A DNA stretch of 64,000 nucleotides from Shewanella sp. 1CM18E (GCF_023161665.1 NZ_JALNTW010000001.1:417061-481060), one strand, 5' to 3'; numbered from the stretch's first letter, positions 16,988 through 28,501 are shown. Made by a program: numbers and translations. Notes: generated by a model not told the origin, from the sequence alone.

Positions 16988-19900
16988 CTACTCATTGATA
17001 TAATAATAAATTCGGTTAACTCCAGGCCCACCACCAACGCATTTGTCATCGCCAGGTAAACAAGTATCTGCAGTATTGTTGGGATCATCCACTTTAATCA
17101 TATCCCCGCCCGCCTTACCTATACCTATAAGGTACATATAAGAGTCATCATTACCATTTGGCGGGATCACAAGTTGCGGCGTATCAGGAACTCTTTCTCC
17201 CATTTCTATATACTCTTTGGTATACGAGCGCGTACCTTTATGTAAGTCAAAGCCATAGAGCCTACCCACTCCAGAGACTAAACATTGATTAGCGGCAGAG
17301 TTGTCACCGGGAACATAAGATGTAAAGTAAACCCGCCCTTCAATAATTGATGATGCCGATAAGCTCTTTTCTCCAGAATCAGCAAAACTGTAATACCAGC
17401 CCCGTTTACCGCCAAAGCTAATATTTTCAGTATCAGATGAAGGTGGGGCACTGGTCACGTTATATAAATCACTCAGCACTAACGCACTTGGAGCCGGATA
17501 GCCAGCAACACCAAATGAGCGGCTAACCACGTTGCGGTCTTGCAGCACATAAAACATATCTGAACGGCTAAGATCACTCGGGTGCGGTCTATGCCCCGTA
17601 CCTAGCGTTACTGCATCATAGGGAACATTTTGATAGGTGGTCGTAGTCGTTGTATTACCGTCAACAGTAACACTGACCTCAGCTATGTTGGTAAATACCG
17701 TTTGTGCTACTACAGGCTCCGCAAAGAAGCGTCGATCATTTATCAAGCTATTGCCGCCTAAGTCTGCAAACTTGTAGGCAGTCCAAGGGCTTGTCGTATC
17801 CGATGGCGAACCTGAAGGGAGATCCATACGCCAAACATTGCCCCCCGTATCAGAGGCATAAATCCTATCACTTAACGAGTCTCCATCAGAGTCCAGCACA
17901 GCGACGGCGTTCGGTACACTGTCAACAATACCTGGTAGCAGTGTTGTATTACCGCTGCTTGTGGGTCCAAAGGCATGAACTAGTGCGCCAGTTTCGGCAT
18001 CAACAATAAATACACCTCGACCTTGTGTATCATTGCTGCCAACCGCTGCAGAGTCTTTTGTTGATGGCGAGTACCCAGCACCAAATATAATCACGGGCTT
18101 AGCATTAGCGGGGTTAGTATTCCCTAGCGGCCAACCGGGGATCCTTGTTACCACAGGTTCGGCCCACGTTTGGCCTAACTCCCCCATGCCTGTTGAATCA
18201 GGGTCTATTTTCCACATAAAACTAGGCGAGTCGGGATTAGTAATATCCAGCGCATAATAAGATTTACCACCACGGCGCATACCTACAAATAACCAAGCTT
18301 TATTCACACCACCACTTGCATTTTGCTCAACATAAGCCACAGGTGATGAATCTAAGCCGTAGACAGAATGCACACCGGTTGGAATATTAGCGCGTAATTC
18401 AGCAATATTAGAAAGCAACTCGTAAGGCATGAATGCCCAGGACTCTTCAACATTATCCCCAGTGTCTTTGAGCATATGCAAAAAACCATGGTTGGTGCCT
18501 ACTAACACTCTAATATCGGGAGAGCCTTGGCTACCAAAGTTAATCGCTAAAGGCTTTGAGTGCAAAGGGTCGCCAAATATATCCTCGCGTTTATCAGTTG
18601 TGCTCGAATCATTATTATCATCGTCACTGTCGGCTCCAGCCGCCCAGTTAAACATTTCAGCTAATTGACTTGAGTTTACGCCCATAAAGTCAGCCAATAA
18701 GCCTTCACTACCAGCCACCTGCTGAGCATTGGCTTTACTAAAACTGGTCAATGCACCGTTAGTACCGAAATTACCGTACAAGGTTCTAGAATTTGTTGCT
18801 CTGATAGTATGAGCAGCGCCGCCAGTACGTACATCGTTACCGTCACCGCCATTTGACGTAGCTGCACACACTGCATCCGGAGTCCAATATGAACAAGCAG
18901 AAGACTTCAGATTGCCATCATCGTCAATCGCTAATGCACCGTTTTTATCGACAATATCGCCACTGCCCGTTACTTTAAACTTCTTAATATTCCCCATCCA
19001 ACGCGCGCCTTTATTAGGTAAGAACATAGCGTAATAGGCAGAATCGAATGTCTGTGTGCGGTCAAAATTATTACTTGCAATTGAAGGCGAGGTAAAACTC
19101 GCGTTGGTCTCTAAGATCTGTGAAAAAACCTGTGAAAGCGCAGCTTGTAGCGCCGATGCATCACTTGCGGCAAAGTATTTACCGCCGCCCAACTCAGCGG
19201 CTTTCTTTAAGATAGGCTCTGCACTTGCAGCCCCATCACTAAAACCAATGGTAAATGTGGTTACAAACTGCTCACCATCTACTGAGGTGTTAATATCTTT
19301 ATTATTCATGATGCTGGCAAGAGCGGGCAAGTAACTATTGTCAACAATATTATCTGAGTCGTAGCCAGCTAATGCTCTAATCTTTGAATTCGCGGCACTA
19401 TCTCGAGTCGGAGCACCATCTGTTATGTAAACCACGTATGCTCTATCTGAACACTGGCTTCCAACAAATGGCGATATATATTTACTGTTTTTTTCTATAC
19501 TTTGATCTCTGGCTGGTGACGCACTGCCCGCTTCTAGAGCAAAGTGAGGAGCACCGCCGCCAAAGTATCGGTATGCTTCATACAAGGTTTCACACAGTGG
19601 CGTCCATGTCTCTGCATTTAAATTACCAATAGTTGTAATTAATGACTTTTTCTCAACCGTGTTGAGGCGCTTTATTCCTGAAATTATGCGGCCGCCATCA
19701 TCACTGCTGCCATCATTGTAGTTAAATACTGCAAGACCGAAATCGACACTAGGGGTGGTAACTACGGTATCCTCCATGACTCGTTGAGCAATCTCAAGCC
19801 TAGAAATATTTTGCTGTGACTTAGTGCTGTGGTACCAGGTTACATACTTTTCAGTATAAAACGTGACAGACTTACCTATGCCGAAATTAGTTAACAAAGC

Positions 19901-20500
19901 CTTGTTTAATGCAGCGTCTTTATCTGTTGTGCTCGAACTAGATGACACCAATGTATAAGGTTCAGGCGATGCTGAAGAGCCTAAGCTATCAACCGGAAGG
20001 CCCTCGGGAATATCTTTAGCATTTTTATAATTAACACTGCTAGAGTCTTCAAAATCTTCAAAGCAATCAGTATGAGTTACTGTTGTGGCAAGGGAGTCTG
20101 GCAACTCTGACCAGGTACCATTTTCACCAACAAAGCTATACTCACGTATAAATCCGGTAAAAAAGCCATAGTCTTTTAGGTAGGTTTTCGAACGCTTACA
20201 ACCGTTAATCTTGTTTTGTATAAAGTTTGGGCTTGATAAATCAGGGACTCCCGCGCCTTTGCTATAAAATAATTTGGTTGAACCACCTAAGTTTTCATCG
20301 CCTCTTGGATAAAAGGAGTCTGTACTCTCGTTAGTACTCATACTCCCAGAGTTATCAAAAATAATTAAAACCTGTGGACGAGAACCGGACCGAGCCGTCG
20401 ATTCAAATACATAAAGCTCTGTATCATCGCTAAAACTCATTCCAGATAGCATCACTGTACATGCTGCAGAAGCACACAGAAGTCGTTTAATCCACGGCAT
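16988..20500 (-). CDS. pilY1: PilY1-type pilus tip adhesin / assembly protein
   Basis: 1170 residues. Signal peptide, then a von Willebrand A-type region with the metal-binding motif DNSGSMS near residue 50. A beta-propeller PilY1 C-terminal half includes a calcium-binding loop of the type DSDGDSLSD followed by RIYASDTGGNVWRMDL. Family members sit at the pilus tip, promote pilus extension and surface attachment, and respond to calcium. It is flanked by pilX (2-base gap) and pilE (3-base gap), so it belongs to one tight operon. Its length is close to that of Pseudomonas PilY1. Confidence 0.93.
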   Translation of the reverse strand: MPWIKRLLCASAACTVMLSGMSFSDDTELYVFESTARSGSRPQVLIIFDNSGSMSTNESTDSFYPRGDENLGGSTKLFYSKGAGVPDLSSPNFIQNKINGCKRSKTYLKDYGFFTGFIREYSFVGENGTWSELPDSLATTVTHTDCFEDFEDSSSVNYKNAKDIPEGLPVDSLGSSASPEPYTLVSSSSSTTDKDAALNKALLTNFGIGKSVTFYTEKYVTWYHSTKSQQNISRLEIAQRVMEDTVVTTPSVDFGLAVFNYNDGSSDDGGRIISGIKRLNTVEKKSLITTIGNLNAETWTPLCETLYEAYRYFGGGAPHFALEAGSASPARDQSIEKNSKYISPFVGSQCSDRAYVVYITDGAPTRDSAANSKIRALAGYDSDNIVDNSYLPALASIMNNKDINTSVDGEQFVTTFTIGFSDGAASAEPILKKAAELGGGKYFAASDASALQAALSQVFSQILETNASFTSPSIASNNFDRTQTFDSAYYAMFLPNKGARWMGNIKKFKVTGSGDIVDKNGALAIDDDGNLKSSACSYWTPDAVCAATSNGGDGNDVRTGGAAHTIRATNSRTLYGNFGTNGALTSFSKANAQQVAGSEGLLADFMGVNSSQLAEMFNWAAGADSDDDNNDSSTTDKREDIFGDPLHSKPLAINFGSQGSPDIRVLVGTNHGFLHMLKDTGDNVEESWAFMPYELLSNIAELRANIPTGVHSVYGLDSSPVAYVEQNASGGVNKAWLFVGMRRGGKSYYALDITNPDSPSFMWKIDPDSTGMGELGQTWAEPVVTRIPGWPLGNTNPANAKPVIIFGAGYSPSTKDSAAVGSNDTQGRGVFIVDAETGALVHAFGPTSSGNTTLLPGIVDSVPNAVAVLDSDGDSLSDRIYASDTGGNVWRMDLPSGSPSDTTSPWTAYKFADLGGNSLINDRRFFAEPVVAQTVFTNIAEVSVTVDGNTTTTTTYQNVPYDAVTLGTGHRPHPSDLSRSDMFYVLQDRNVVSRSFGVAGYPAPSALVLSDLYNVTSAPPSSDTENISFGGKRGWYYSFADSGEKSLSASSIIEGRVYFTSYVPGDNSAANQCLVSGVGRLYGFDLHKGTRSYTKEYIEMGERVPDTPQLVIPPNGNDDSYMYLIGIGKAGGDMIKVDDPNNTADTCLPGDDKCVGGGPGVNRIYYYINE

Positions 20501-20502
20501 GA

Positions 20503-20922
20503 CTAACTCCCTGTTGTAAATTCTTGTTCTATGCCAACAACAACCGTTAGCTGCCCGAGGTCATTTCGCCCAAAAACTGCCGTACTCGAAATATCAATTC
20601 GATTACAGCCAATACTCGCTCCGTGGGCTTTGACTACACGCTGGCAACCACTCGCTACAGGCTCTAAAGTATTTGTTACGCCAAGCGCTGCATCGTTAGT
20701 CACTAAGGTATTGGTTAAGTTAATTAAAGTCGCACCTTCATTAAGCGAAATAGCGCGGTCTTGGGCGCCATGCGCTGCCGTCATCGCTTCGATTCTTTCA
20801 GAACCTGCTCCAGCCATTTTCATTGATTGATTGGAGTTCACTGCCAATGCAACACCAATTACTGTCATAATAATTAACACTATTAATGACAAAAACAGCA
20901 CCATTCCTTTTTGCTTATTCAT
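20503..20922 (-). CDS. pilX: PilX minor pilin-like protein
   Basis: 139 residues. The N-terminus MNKQKGMVLFLSLIVLIIMTVIGVALAVNSN is a PilX-type prepilin: a short positive leader, Gly, then a hydrophobic helix without the usual Phe+1/Glu5 of major pilins. EAMTAAHGAQDRAI is typical of the family. It sits between pilW and pilY1. Its role is in priming pilus assembly and recruiting PilY1. Confidence 0.85.
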   Translation of the reverse strand: MNKQKGMVLFLSLIVLIIMTVIGVALAVNSNQSMKMAGAGSERIEAMTAAHGAQDRAISLNEGATLINLTNTLVTNDAALGVTNTLEPVASGCQRVVKAHGASIGCNRIDISSTAVFGRNDLGQLTVVVGIEQEFTTGS

Positions 20923-20931
20923 AATCAGCCT

Positions 20932-21915
20932 CTAGTTAGCGCTTATGATTGGGTTTTCCAAAACCAATGTCGTTGATACAACTTTGCGCCTAAAATTATC
21001 ACCCGGTGCTACAATCGTTTTGTCACCAAGTGTATAACTATTGTTGTTAATATAGCTGCTGTCAGCCTCCAGTGAGCGGATCAACATAAATATCCTTAAA
21101 GAAACCACCCGCTGAGCTAAACTGTTATCCCACATTAGATCTGTTACATTTTGCACAGGCATATAGCTATCTGCGCTATTATCACCGTTACTATCAAACC
21201 CATATAAGACGCGCATATTCTCAACGCCCTCAACCAACTGTTCATAGCTAGCGGAGGTTTTCATGCCACCATTGCGAAGTACGCGACGCTTCAACACAGG
21301 CGTACCGGCTTCATCTTCAATGTAATAAACATGGTGTAAATACTCCCAATAACGACCATTGGTAAGAACTGGTGCGGTTTGATCACCACTAAATAAAACG
21401 CCCTGTTGAGAGTTAGTCGCAAGGTAATATCTATTAGAGTCATTAGGCGTGGCGACTTCAGGCCCCGCTAACCTTTTAATTTGTAATACATCGGTAGCCG
21501 AGCGTACACTGGTTAAACAAGAAAGAGAGTTGGCTGATACGCCACTTTCATAACCCCATAATCGACGAAAATGTGCAGGGACTACAGCAGGAAAAGAGCC
21601 GTTGTTAACGCCATCACCAATGCAATCATTACCTGCAGCAACGGCTGCAGCATTGATATCAAGGTTCCTACCGACCTCTAAACCAATACCCGTTAGATCG
21701 CCCATAAACCCTAGCTGGCTAACATCACGCTCAATAAGCCAAAGCGCAATTCTGCCGTTCTCTTGTAACTGATTAAATTGACTGGTCGTGGTCACATTAG
21801 TAGCTGACATGACAAACATCGAGAATATTCCAGCGGTAAGAAATAGCCCCACAACCATAGCGACCATTAACTCTACGAGAGACAAACCTTTTTGACTTAA
21901 GCGACCTAGATCCAT
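20932..21915 (-). CDS. pilW: PilW minor pilin-like protein
   Basis: 327 residues, long for a pilin as usual for PilW. The leader MDLGRLSQKG is followed by LSLVELMVAMVVGLFLTAGIFSMF. The central WLIERDVSQLGFMG and the later YMPVQNVTDLMWDNSLAQRVVSLRIFMLIRS are PilW features. It lies 9 bp after pilX upstream end and 10 bp from pilV, within the minor-pilin operon. Confidence 0.88.
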   Translation of the reverse strand: MDLGRLSQKGLSLVELMVAMVVGLFLTAGIFSMFVMSATNVTTTSQFNQLQENGRIALWLIERDVSQLGFMGDLTGIGLEVGRNLDINAAAVAAGNDCIGDGVNNGSFPAVVPAHFRRLWGYESGVSANSLSCLTSVRSATDVLQIKRLAGPEVATPNDSNRYYLATNSQQGVLFSGDQTAPVLTNGRYWEYLHHVYYIEDEAGTPVLKRRVLRNGGMKTSASYEQLVEGVENMRVLYGFDSNGDNSADSYMPVQNVTDLMWDNSLAQRVVSLRIFMLIRSLEADSSYINNNSYTLGDKTIVAPGDNFRRKVVSTTLVLENPIISAN

Positions 21916-21925
21916 TCTTAATACC

Positions 21926-22483
21926 TTAAATAATCACAGTATTAACACTATAGGCGCGGCGTCTGTCACCGGCAGTACCACAGCCACGAACTAAAGCATC
22001 ACTATGATTTATTGCACCATCTGATACTTTGCGGATCCCACGCCAAGTAATCACGACAGTTACATCTCCATTCCCTTGAGCCAGGATACATGCGGTTGGT
22101 TTATCTAGTCCGCCAACATTTGTCGAATGATTATTGACCTCAGCACTACCCAGCATTTGTTGCTCCCATTTATAAAGGTCCCACAACAGAGTTTGGTTGA
22201 CCGTGCACACAACGTTTGCGCCGATAGCGACATCACAAGCAGTTGCTGGTTGAGCTAGCGTGCCACTATATGTGCCGCTATATGCTGTTAACTGACTACG
22301 ATTAAGTTTCATTCGATTAATAATGTCTTGCGCAAAATATGAAGCTTGTGTTTGTTGAAATGACTCGAAACTGCCACGTTTAGACACTAAGTGAAGATTA
22401 AAAACACCCACGAGTCCGATAACCAGAATGACTAAAGCAACTAATACCTCAATTAAGGAAAAGCCTTTCTCATTCACCATCAT
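21926..22483 (-). CDS. pilV: PilV minor pilin-like protein
   Basis: About 185 residues. A longer in-frame ORF begins at 22540, but ATG 22483 is preferred: GGGGG lies just upstream and the resulting leader MMVNEKG|FSLIEVLVALVILVIGLVGV has normal prepilin length. SLIEVLVALVIL fits PilV. It is the first gene of the operon pilV-W-X-Y1-E plus the small exported protein. The promoter should lie between 22484 and 22655. Confidence 0.85.
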   Translation of the reverse strand: MMVNEKGFSLIEVLVALVILVIGLVGVFNLHLVSKRGSFESFQQTQASYFAQDIINRMKLNRSQLTAYSGTYSGTLAQPATACDVAIGANVVCTVNQTLLWDLYKWEQQMLGSAEVNNHSTNVGGLDKPTACILAQGNGDVTVVITWRGIRKVSDGAINHSDALVRGCGTAGDRRRAYSVNTVII

Positions 22484-22656
22484 ATCGCCCCCAATAGCGC
22501 GCCACTTAATTGACACCAAGACATTACTTTGTCGTTTCAAATCTGCTACTTATAATCCACCTTTAGCATACATGCTAAGAGCAAAACAGTCTAACATTAG
22601 CCAAATCTAGTAAGTAAATTTGTAGCCTTTGAATGAAAACAGCTGAATTTAAAGCG

Positions 22657-22680
22657 AAAAAAAAGAGGCCTAAGGCCTCT
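22657..22680 (-). terminator. terminator of ispH
   Basis: Minus strand: AGAGGCC and GGCCTCT pair across TTA, followed by eight U (22664-22657). It lies 42 bp after the ispH stop and separates it from pilV. Confidence 0.9.
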
Positions 22681-22721
22681 GTTTTATGTTACATAATCTG
22701 GGTTAAGCTAGTTCGCTAGAT

Positions 22722-23651
22722 TTATCTCAACTCAGCAGGAACAGCAAACACTGTATCCTCTAAGCGACCTTCAACCTCTGTCACCACACTTGGCGCCATA
22801 TTAGCGATAGCATCAACAACCTGTTTAACGAGTACCTCAGGAGCTGAAGCACCTGCAGTAACAGCCACTCGCTGCACACCGTTAAACCAACTTGCATCAA
22901 CATCATCAGCGTTATCCACTAAGAAAGCTTGGGTACCTTTCTTTTCAGCTAATTCACGCAGTCTGTTAGAGTTCGAGCTATTTTTTGAGCCAACGACAAT
23001 AAACAGCTCTACCTGCTCTGACACATTGCGCACAGCATCTTGACGGTTTTGCGTTGCATAGCAGATATCGTCTTTACGTGGCCCTTCAATTGAAGGGTAC
23101 TTCTTTTGTAGAGATGCGATTACATCTGCAGTGTCATCCATCGACAATGTAGTTTGAGTAACAAAACATAAATTGTCAGGATCTTTAACCACAAGTTTGG
23201 CAACATCTTCAGGCGACTCAACTAAGTGAACACCACCTTCAGGATTGTCATATTGGCCCATAGTCCCTTCCACCTCTGGGTGTCCAGCATGACCAATTAA
23301 GATACATTCAATACCTTTACGGCTAGCACGAGTAACCTGCAGGTGAACTTTAGTGACTAAAGGACAAGTCGCATCAAAGACTTTTAAACCACGACTTTTA
23401 GCTTCGCGTCGCACAGCTTGAGAAACACCATGAGCACTAAAGATAACAATGCTATCGTCAGGCACTTGATCCAGTTCTTCAACAAATACAGCACCACGAT
23501 CTTTTAGGTTTTGCACTACATAACGATTATGTACCACTTCGTGTCGTACATAAATTGGTGGTGAAAACAGTTCTAATGCTCGCTCAACAATGCTAATAGC
23601 ACGATCTACACCAGCACAAAAACCACGTGGATTTGCCAGAAGGATATTCAT
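22722..23651 (-). CDS. ispH: 4-hydroxy-3-methylbut-2-enyl diphosphate reductase
   Basis: 309 residues. The last step of the MEP pathway, making IPP and DMAPP with a [4Fe-4S] cluster. The three cluster cysteines are Cys12 (RGFCAGV), Cys96 (DATCPLV) and Cys197 ([11 protein letters not shown]). The conserved histidines His41, His74 and His124 are present. It ends the ribF-ileS-lspA-fkpB-ispH block, two bases after fkpB. Confidence 0.97.
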   Translation of the reverse strand: MNILLANPRGFCAGVDRAISIVERALELFSPPIYVRHEVVHNRYVVQNLKDRGAVFVEELDQVPDDSIVIFSAHGVSQAVRREAKSRGLKVFDATCPLVTKVHLQVTRASRKGIECILIGHAGHPEVEGTMGQYDNPEGGVHLVESPEDVAKLVVKDPDNLCFVTQTTLSMDDTADVIASLQKKYPSIEGPRKDDICYATQNRQDAVRNVSEQVELFIVVGSKNSSNSNRLRELAEKKGTQAFLVDNADDVDASWFNGVQRVAVTAGASAPEVLVKQVVDAIANMAPSVVTEVEGRLEDTVFAVPAELR

Positions 23652-23653
23652 AA

Positions 23654-24076
23654 TTAAAGTACCTGTACTACTTCAAGTTCAAAAGTAAGCACTTGTCCTG
23701 CCAAAGGATGATTCAAATCAATTGTCACAGAGTCACCAACAACATCTCTCACCATGCCAGGAATTTCACTACCACCAGGGCCAGCAAAACTCACGATAAC
23801 ACCCGGTTCAAGTGCCATATCGGCAGGAAAACGACTTTTATCCATATGATGCACAGCATCTGGATTAGACTCGCCAAAGGTATCTGCTGCTTGCAATGTA
23901 AAGCTGTGCTTATCACCTTGTTTAAGATTAATAATCTCAGCCTCAAATGCTGGACTTAAGCTTTCATCGCCAACATTAAAGCGCGCCGGTTTTCCGCTTG
24001 AACGTGTACTTTCAGCTGTCGAGCCATCTTCCAGTACAATGTTCATATGACATAAAATTGAATGCATTTCTGACAC
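23654..24076 (-). CDS. fkpB: FKBP-type peptidyl-prolyl isomerase (SlpA/FkpB)
   Basis: 140 residues, cytoplasmic. It has the SlyD-like split FKBP fold: [11 protein letters not shown], an inserted flap ([17 protein letters not shown]) and a terminal [24 protein letters not shown]. There is no metal-binding tail, unlike the slyD gene at 49513. The position between lspA and ispH matches E. coli fkpB. An alternative start three codons later (MHSIL) is possible. Confidence 0.9.
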   Translation of the reverse strand: MSEMHSILCHMNIVLEDGSTAESTRSSGKPARFNVGDESLSPAFEAEIINLKQGDKHSFTLQAADTFGESNPDAVHHMDKSRFPADMALEPGVIVSFAGPGGSEIPGMVRDVVGDSVTIDLNHPLAGQVLTFELEVVQVL

Positions 24077-24081
24077 CTAAG

Positions 24082-24594
24082 TTACTCCTTTATACCATCT
24101 GCTTTTTTATCATCTTTGCCCGCAACAAATGAGTCCAAAATGATAAGCGCTGCACCGACACAAATCGCTGAATCAGCGATATTAAATGCAGGGAAATGGC
24201 TAGTATTCCAATAGAAATCTAAAAAGTCGACAACATATCCATGCTGTAAACGGTCGATAAGGTTACCTAGTGCACCGCCAATAACTAAAGTATAAGCCAG
24301 ATTTAAACGCCACATCTTACTTGGTTGCTGACGCAGCCAAACCGACAGTAGCACACTAAAACCTACAGCAACAAAGGTAAACAACCAGCGTTGCCAACCA
24401 CCCGCATCACTTAAAAAGCTAAAGGCCGCACCGTAGTTACGCACATAGGTAAAGTTAAAAACAGGTAATAACTGAATCGACTCATATAACTCAAAGTTTG
24501 ATAATACCCATTGTTTAGATATCTGATCGGCAAGAAATACCAACACAACTACCCAATACCAACGCAAGCCACTGTCTTTCCAGTTAGTTGGCAT
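24082..24594 (-). CDS. lspA: lipoprotein signal peptidase II
   Basis: 170 residues with four membrane helices. The catalytic aspartates are in NLIDRLQHGYVVDFLDF and FNIADSAICVG. It cleaves the signal peptide of lipidated prolipoproteins. A longer ORF opens at 24624, but ATG 24594 is preferred because AAGGAAC lies six bases upstream and the family begins near MPTNWKDSGLRWYW. It is five bases upstream of fkpB. Confidence 0.94.
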   Translation of the reverse strand: MPTNWKDSGLRWYWVVVLVFLADQISKQWVLSNFELYESIQLLPVFNFTYVRNYGAAFSFLSDAGGWQRWLFTFVAVGFSVLLSVWLRQQPSKMWRLNLAYTLVIGGALGNLIDRLQHGYVVDFLDFYWNTSHFPAFNIADSAICVGAALIILDSFVAGKDDKKADGIKE

Positions 24595-24669
24595 TAAATG
24601 TTCCTTTTCCATAGATAGCATCAACTCGTATAATTTAAGATTTTGATAAACAATACAAAATTAACTGAT

Positions 24670-24701
24670 AAAAAAACAACGGCCCTATAAAAGAGCCGTT
24701 G
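24670..24701 (-). terminator. terminator after ileS
   Basis: Minus strand: CAACGGC and GCCGTTG arms (24701-24695 and 24683-24677), followed by seven U. It is 12 bp after the ileS stop, upstream of lspA. It may be partial, since this block is usually co-transcribed. Confidence 0.7.
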
Positions 24702-24712
24702 CTATTGCTTGA

Positions 24713-27535
24713 TTAGGCAAACTGACGAGTTTCGCCATCGCCTTCAATGTTTGTTACGCAGCGAGCACATAATGTTGGATGCTCAGCAACTGTGCCAACA
24801 TCTTCTCTATGGTGCCAGCAACGTTCACACTTCTCAGCTTCAGACTTCTTCAGGCTAAGTTTAAGTGAAGCAAGTTCAGTCTCGATTGCATCTGCTGGTG
24901 CAGATGCTAACGCAACAACTTCTGTCTTAGAAGTTAGCAACACAAAGCGTAACTCATCACCTAAATTCTCAAGCGCAGCTTGCAGCGCTTCATCAGCGTA
25001 CAAGGTTACTTCAGCTTCAAGTGAACCACCCACTTGCTTTTCACGACGTGCGTTTTCAATCACTTTGTTCACTTCAGCGCGAACGGCAAGTAATTGTTCC
25101 CAGTACTCATCGCTTAAATCTGACTCAAGCGTCACAGACTTAAGGCCTTCGTACCAAGTTTCGGTAAATACATATTCACCGCGCTCGCCAGGAAGTAGTT
25201 TCCAGATTTCATCAGCAGTGAAGCTTAGAATTGGCGCAATCCAGCGCACCATAGCTTCAGAGATCAGATACAGTGCAGACTGACAGCTACGACGTGCGTT
25301 GCTATCTTCTTTTGCAGTGTACTGACGGTCTTTAATGATATCTAAGTAGAAACTACCTAGTTCAACTGAGCAGAACTGCATTAGCTTTTGCGTCACTAAA
25401 TGGAAGTTGTACTGTTCGTACGCTTCCAATAACTCTTGCTGCAATGCTGCTGCACGGCGAACAACCCAGCGGTCCAAGGCAACCATATCTTCAACCGCAA
25501 CCATATCGGTTGCAGGGTTAAAGCCATTGATGTTAGCCAGTAGGAAGCGAGCTGTGTTACGAATACGGCGGTATGCGTCAGCGCTGCGGTTTAGGATCTG
25601 ATCAGAAACTGTCATCTCACCGCTGTAGTCTGTTGCAGCAACCCATAGGCGTAGAATATCTGCACCTAATTTATTAGTTACATGCTGCGGAGCAATCACG
25701 TTACCCACAGACTTAGACATCTTACGGCCTTGACCATCAACAGTGAAACCGTGAGTCAATACTTGCTTGTAAGGTGCTTTGCCGTTCATCGCCGTTGAAA
25801 TCATTAGCGACGACATAAACCAACCACGGTGTTGATCGCTACCTTCAAGGTATAGATCAATTGGATGACCGTTAAACTCTGGACGTGATGCAACCACTGA
25901 CGAGAACGTAGAACCTGAGTCATACCAAACGTCTAATGTGTCAGTCACTTTGCGGTATTGGTCAGCTTCATCACCTAATAGTTCAGATGCGTCTAGATCC
26001 CACCAAGCTTGAATGCCTTCTTGTTCGATACGAGCAGCTACGCGCTCCATCAAAGACACGCTGTCTGGGTGTAACTCTTCAGTTTCACGGTGTACAAACA
26101 AAGTGATAGGCACACCCCACGTACGTTGACGTGAAATACACCAGTCAGGACGGTTTTCAACCATCTTCTCGATGCGGCTTTGTCCCCAATCTGGGATCCA
26201 TTGAGTTTGTTCAATTTCACCTAGTGCTTGTTGACGCAAACCTTTTTGATCCATAGAAATGAACCACTGTGGCGTTGCGCGGAAGATAATAGGTGTTTTG
26301 TGGCGCCAGCAATGCGGGTAGCTATGCTTAATCTGTACATGATTAAGTAGCGCGCCTTTCTCTTCTAATAGCTCAACAACGTTTTTGTTCGCTTTAAATA
26401 CATGCAAACCAGCGAAGATTTCTGTATCCGCTTTATAAACGCCGTTGTCCCCTACTGGGTTAGCGACTTCTAAACCGTACTTTTGACCAACCACGAAATC
26501 GTCTTGACCATGACCAGGAGCGGTATGAACCACACCAGTACCAGAATCGACTGTCACGTGATCGCCTAAAATAACTGGCACATCAAAGCTGTAGAATGGG
26601 TGGTTAAAGCGTAGTAGCTCTAAATCACTACCCGCAGCAGTACCTAGTACCGTATGAGACTCTGCGCCAAAACGCTCAACACATGACTCGTATAGATCCG
26701 TTGCTAACACTAATGCTTGCGCTTGGCCTTCTTTAACCATCTCAACTAAGGTGTATTCAACATTTGCACCCACAGCTAGCGCGCGGTTAGCAGGTAAAGT
26801 CCAAGGTGTTGTAGTCCAAATAACCATTGAGATGTTATGTGCGTATTCACTTAGACCAAACTTGGCTAGTAAAGCTGGCTTATCTACAACAGAGAAAGCA
26901 ACGTCGATGGCTGGAGACATTTTGTCTTCGTATTCAACTTCAGCTTCTGCTAATGCTGAACCACAATCTGTACACCAATGCACTGGCTTAACACCTTTGT
27001 GCAGGTGGCCGCTATCAATCACTTTAGAAAGTGAGCGCACGATGTTAGCTTCAGTGCTGTAATCCATCGTTAGGTACGGGTTTTGCCAATCAGCAAACAC
27101 ACCTAAACGGATAAAGTCATCACGCTGTCCGTCAACTTGCTTAGCCGCATATTCACGACACTTTTGACGGAATTCTGCTGCTGTAACCTTATGACCAGGC
27201 TTACCGACTTTTTGCTCGACTTTTAATTCGATAGGCAGACCGTGACAATCCCAACCAGGAATATATGGCGCATCAAAGCCAGACATGGTCTTTGACTTAA
27301 TAATAATATCTTTAAGAATTTTGTTTACTGAGTGGCCAATATGAATGTCGCCGTTTGCATATGGAGGACCATCATGCAAAATAAACGGTTTAGCATCTTT
27401 ACGGCTTTCACGGATCTGTTGGTACAGTCCGTTTTCGGTCCAAGATTTTAACATCTCTGGCTCACGATTAGCCAAATTACCACGCATCGGAAACTCTGTT
27501 TCCGGCAAATTCAAAGTAGATTTATAGTCGCTCAT
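24713..27535 (-). CDS. ileS: isoleucyl-tRNA synthetase
   Basis: 940 residues, full bacterial length. The class I signatures are [11 protein letters not shown] (HIGH) and [10 protein letters not shown] (KMSKS). The editing domain is present ([14 protein letters not shown]). The C-terminal zinc site CERCWHHRE...LCARC is complete. It lies between ribF and lspA. Confidence 0.98.
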   Translation of the reverse strand: MSDYKSTLNLPETEFPMRGNLANREPEMLKSWTENGLYQQIRESRKDAKPFILHDGPPYANGDIHIGHSVNKILKDIIIKSKTMSGFDAPYIPGWDCHGLPIELKVEQKVGKPGHKVTAAEFRQKCREYAAKQVDGQRDDFIRLGVFADWQNPYLTMDYSTEANIVRSLSKVIDSGHLHKGVKPVHWCTDCGSALAEAEVEYEDKMSPAIDVAFSVVDKPALLAKFGLSEYAHNISMVIWTTTPWTLPANRALAVGANVEYTLVEMVKEGQAQALVLATDLYESCVERFGAESHTVLGTAAGSDLELLRFNHPFYSFDVPVILGDHVTVDSGTGVVHTAPGHGQDDFVVGQKYGLEVANPVGDNGVYKADTEIFAGLHVFKANKNVVELLEEKGALLNHVQIKHSYPHCWRHKTPIIFRATPQWFISMDQKGLRQQALGEIEQTQWIPDWGQSRIEKMVENRPDWCISRQRTWGVPITLFVHRETEELHPDSVSLMERVAARIEQEGIQAWWDLDASELLGDEADQYRKVTDTLDVWYDSGSTFSSVVASRPEFNGHPIDLYLEGSDQHRGWFMSSLMISTAMNGKAPYKQVLTHGFTVDGQGRKMSKSVGNVIAPQHVTNKLGADILRLWVAATDYSGEMTVSDQILNRSADAYRRIRNTARFLLANINGFNPATDMVAVEDMVALDRWVVRRAAALQQELLEAYEQYNFHLVTQKLMQFCSVELGSFYLDIIKDRQYTAKEDSNARRSCQSALYLISEAMVRWIAPILSFTADEIWKLLPGERGEYVFTETWYEGLKSVTLESDLSDEYWEQLLAVRAEVNKVIENARREKQVGGSLEAEVTLYADEALQAALENLGDELRFVLLTSKTEVVALASAPADAIETELASLKLSLKKSEAEKCERCWHHREDVGTVAEHPTLCARCVTNIEGDGETRQFA

Positions 27536-27565
27536 TGATCCTTTACCGTTTTGTTCGCTAAGCTA

Positions 27566-28501
27566 TTAGCCTGCATCGCTACCAAGTAGGGCTTTCGCTC
27601 TATTGGCATCATCTAAAATTTGTTTTTTCAGCGCATCTAACGATCCGAATGGCTGCTCGTCTCTGATCTTTGCCACTAACTCAACTTCAACAGCTTTCCC
27701 ATATAGATCGCCATCAAAATCAAACAAATGGACTTCTAACTGACATACCTGACCATTTACCGTTGGTCTAAAGCCAACATTAGCAACGCCTTCGTATATA
27801 TCGCTGTTGTCCCAATATAGCTTTACCGCAAACACACCTCTTACCGGTGTTACTTTACGTTTTAACGCAATATTAGCTGTAGGGAAACCTATTGTTCGCC
27901 CTATTTTTTGGCCATGAGCTACACGTCCACTTAATGTAAATGGATGTCCTAACAAACGCCTTGCTTGCTCTAGGTTACCTTTTGCAAGCTGCTGCCTTAT
28001 TTCTGTAGAGCTTACGCGCTTATCGCCCAAAATAAAGCTTTGTGTGCTGACGACTGCAAATCCGTGTTTTTCACCGGCCTTACGCAGCATATTAAAATTG
28101 CCTTGGCGTTGTTTACCAAAGCAGAAATCATCACCAACAACTAAATACTTTACGCCTAGCGCCTTAACCAATAATTGCTCAATAAAATCTTCGGCGCTAT
28201 AACTAGCAAACTTCTTATTAAAGTTAACACATAACAAGCGATCGACTTTTAGCTCATCGAGCAAAACGATTTTATCGCGCAATAAGCTCAAGCGCGCAGG
28301 TGCATCTTCACCTTGAAATAACTCTTGTGGTTGTGGTTCAAATGTCATCACTGCCGCAGGTAAACCTAAATGTTCAGCCTTTGCTACCAAGCGACTAATC
28401 ACTTCCGCATGACCACGGTGAACCCCATCAAAGTTGCCTATTGTTAATACGCAACCATGATGCTTCGGCAATATATTATGAATACCGCGAATTAATTCCA
28501 T
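27566..28501 (-). CDS. ribF: bifunctional riboflavin kinase / FAD synthetase
   Basis: About 311 residues. The N-terminal adenylyltransferase has TIGNFDGVHRGH and VVGDDFCFGKQRQGN; the C-terminal riboflavin kinase has GRTIGFPTANI and YEGVANVGFRPTV. It makes FMN and FAD in the cytoplasm. A longer ORF opens at 28516, but ATG 28501 (MELIRGIHN) matches the family N-terminus. ileS follows after about 30 bp. Confidence 0.95.
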   Translation of the reverse strand: MELIRGIHNILPKHHGCVLTIGNFDGVHRGHAEVISRLVAKAEHLGLPAAVMTFEPQPQELFQGEDAPARLSLLRDKIVLLDELKVDRLLCVNFNKKFASYSAEDFIEQLLVKALGVKYLVVGDDFCFGKQRQGNFNMLRKAGEKHGFAVVSTQSFILGDKRVSSTEIRQQLAKGNLEQARRLLGHPFTLSGRVAHGQKIGRTIGFPTANIALKRKVTPVRGVFAVKLYWDNSDIYEGVANVGFRPTVNGQVCQLEVHLFDFDGDLYGKAVEVELVAKIRDEQPFGSLDALKKQILDDANRAKALLGSDAG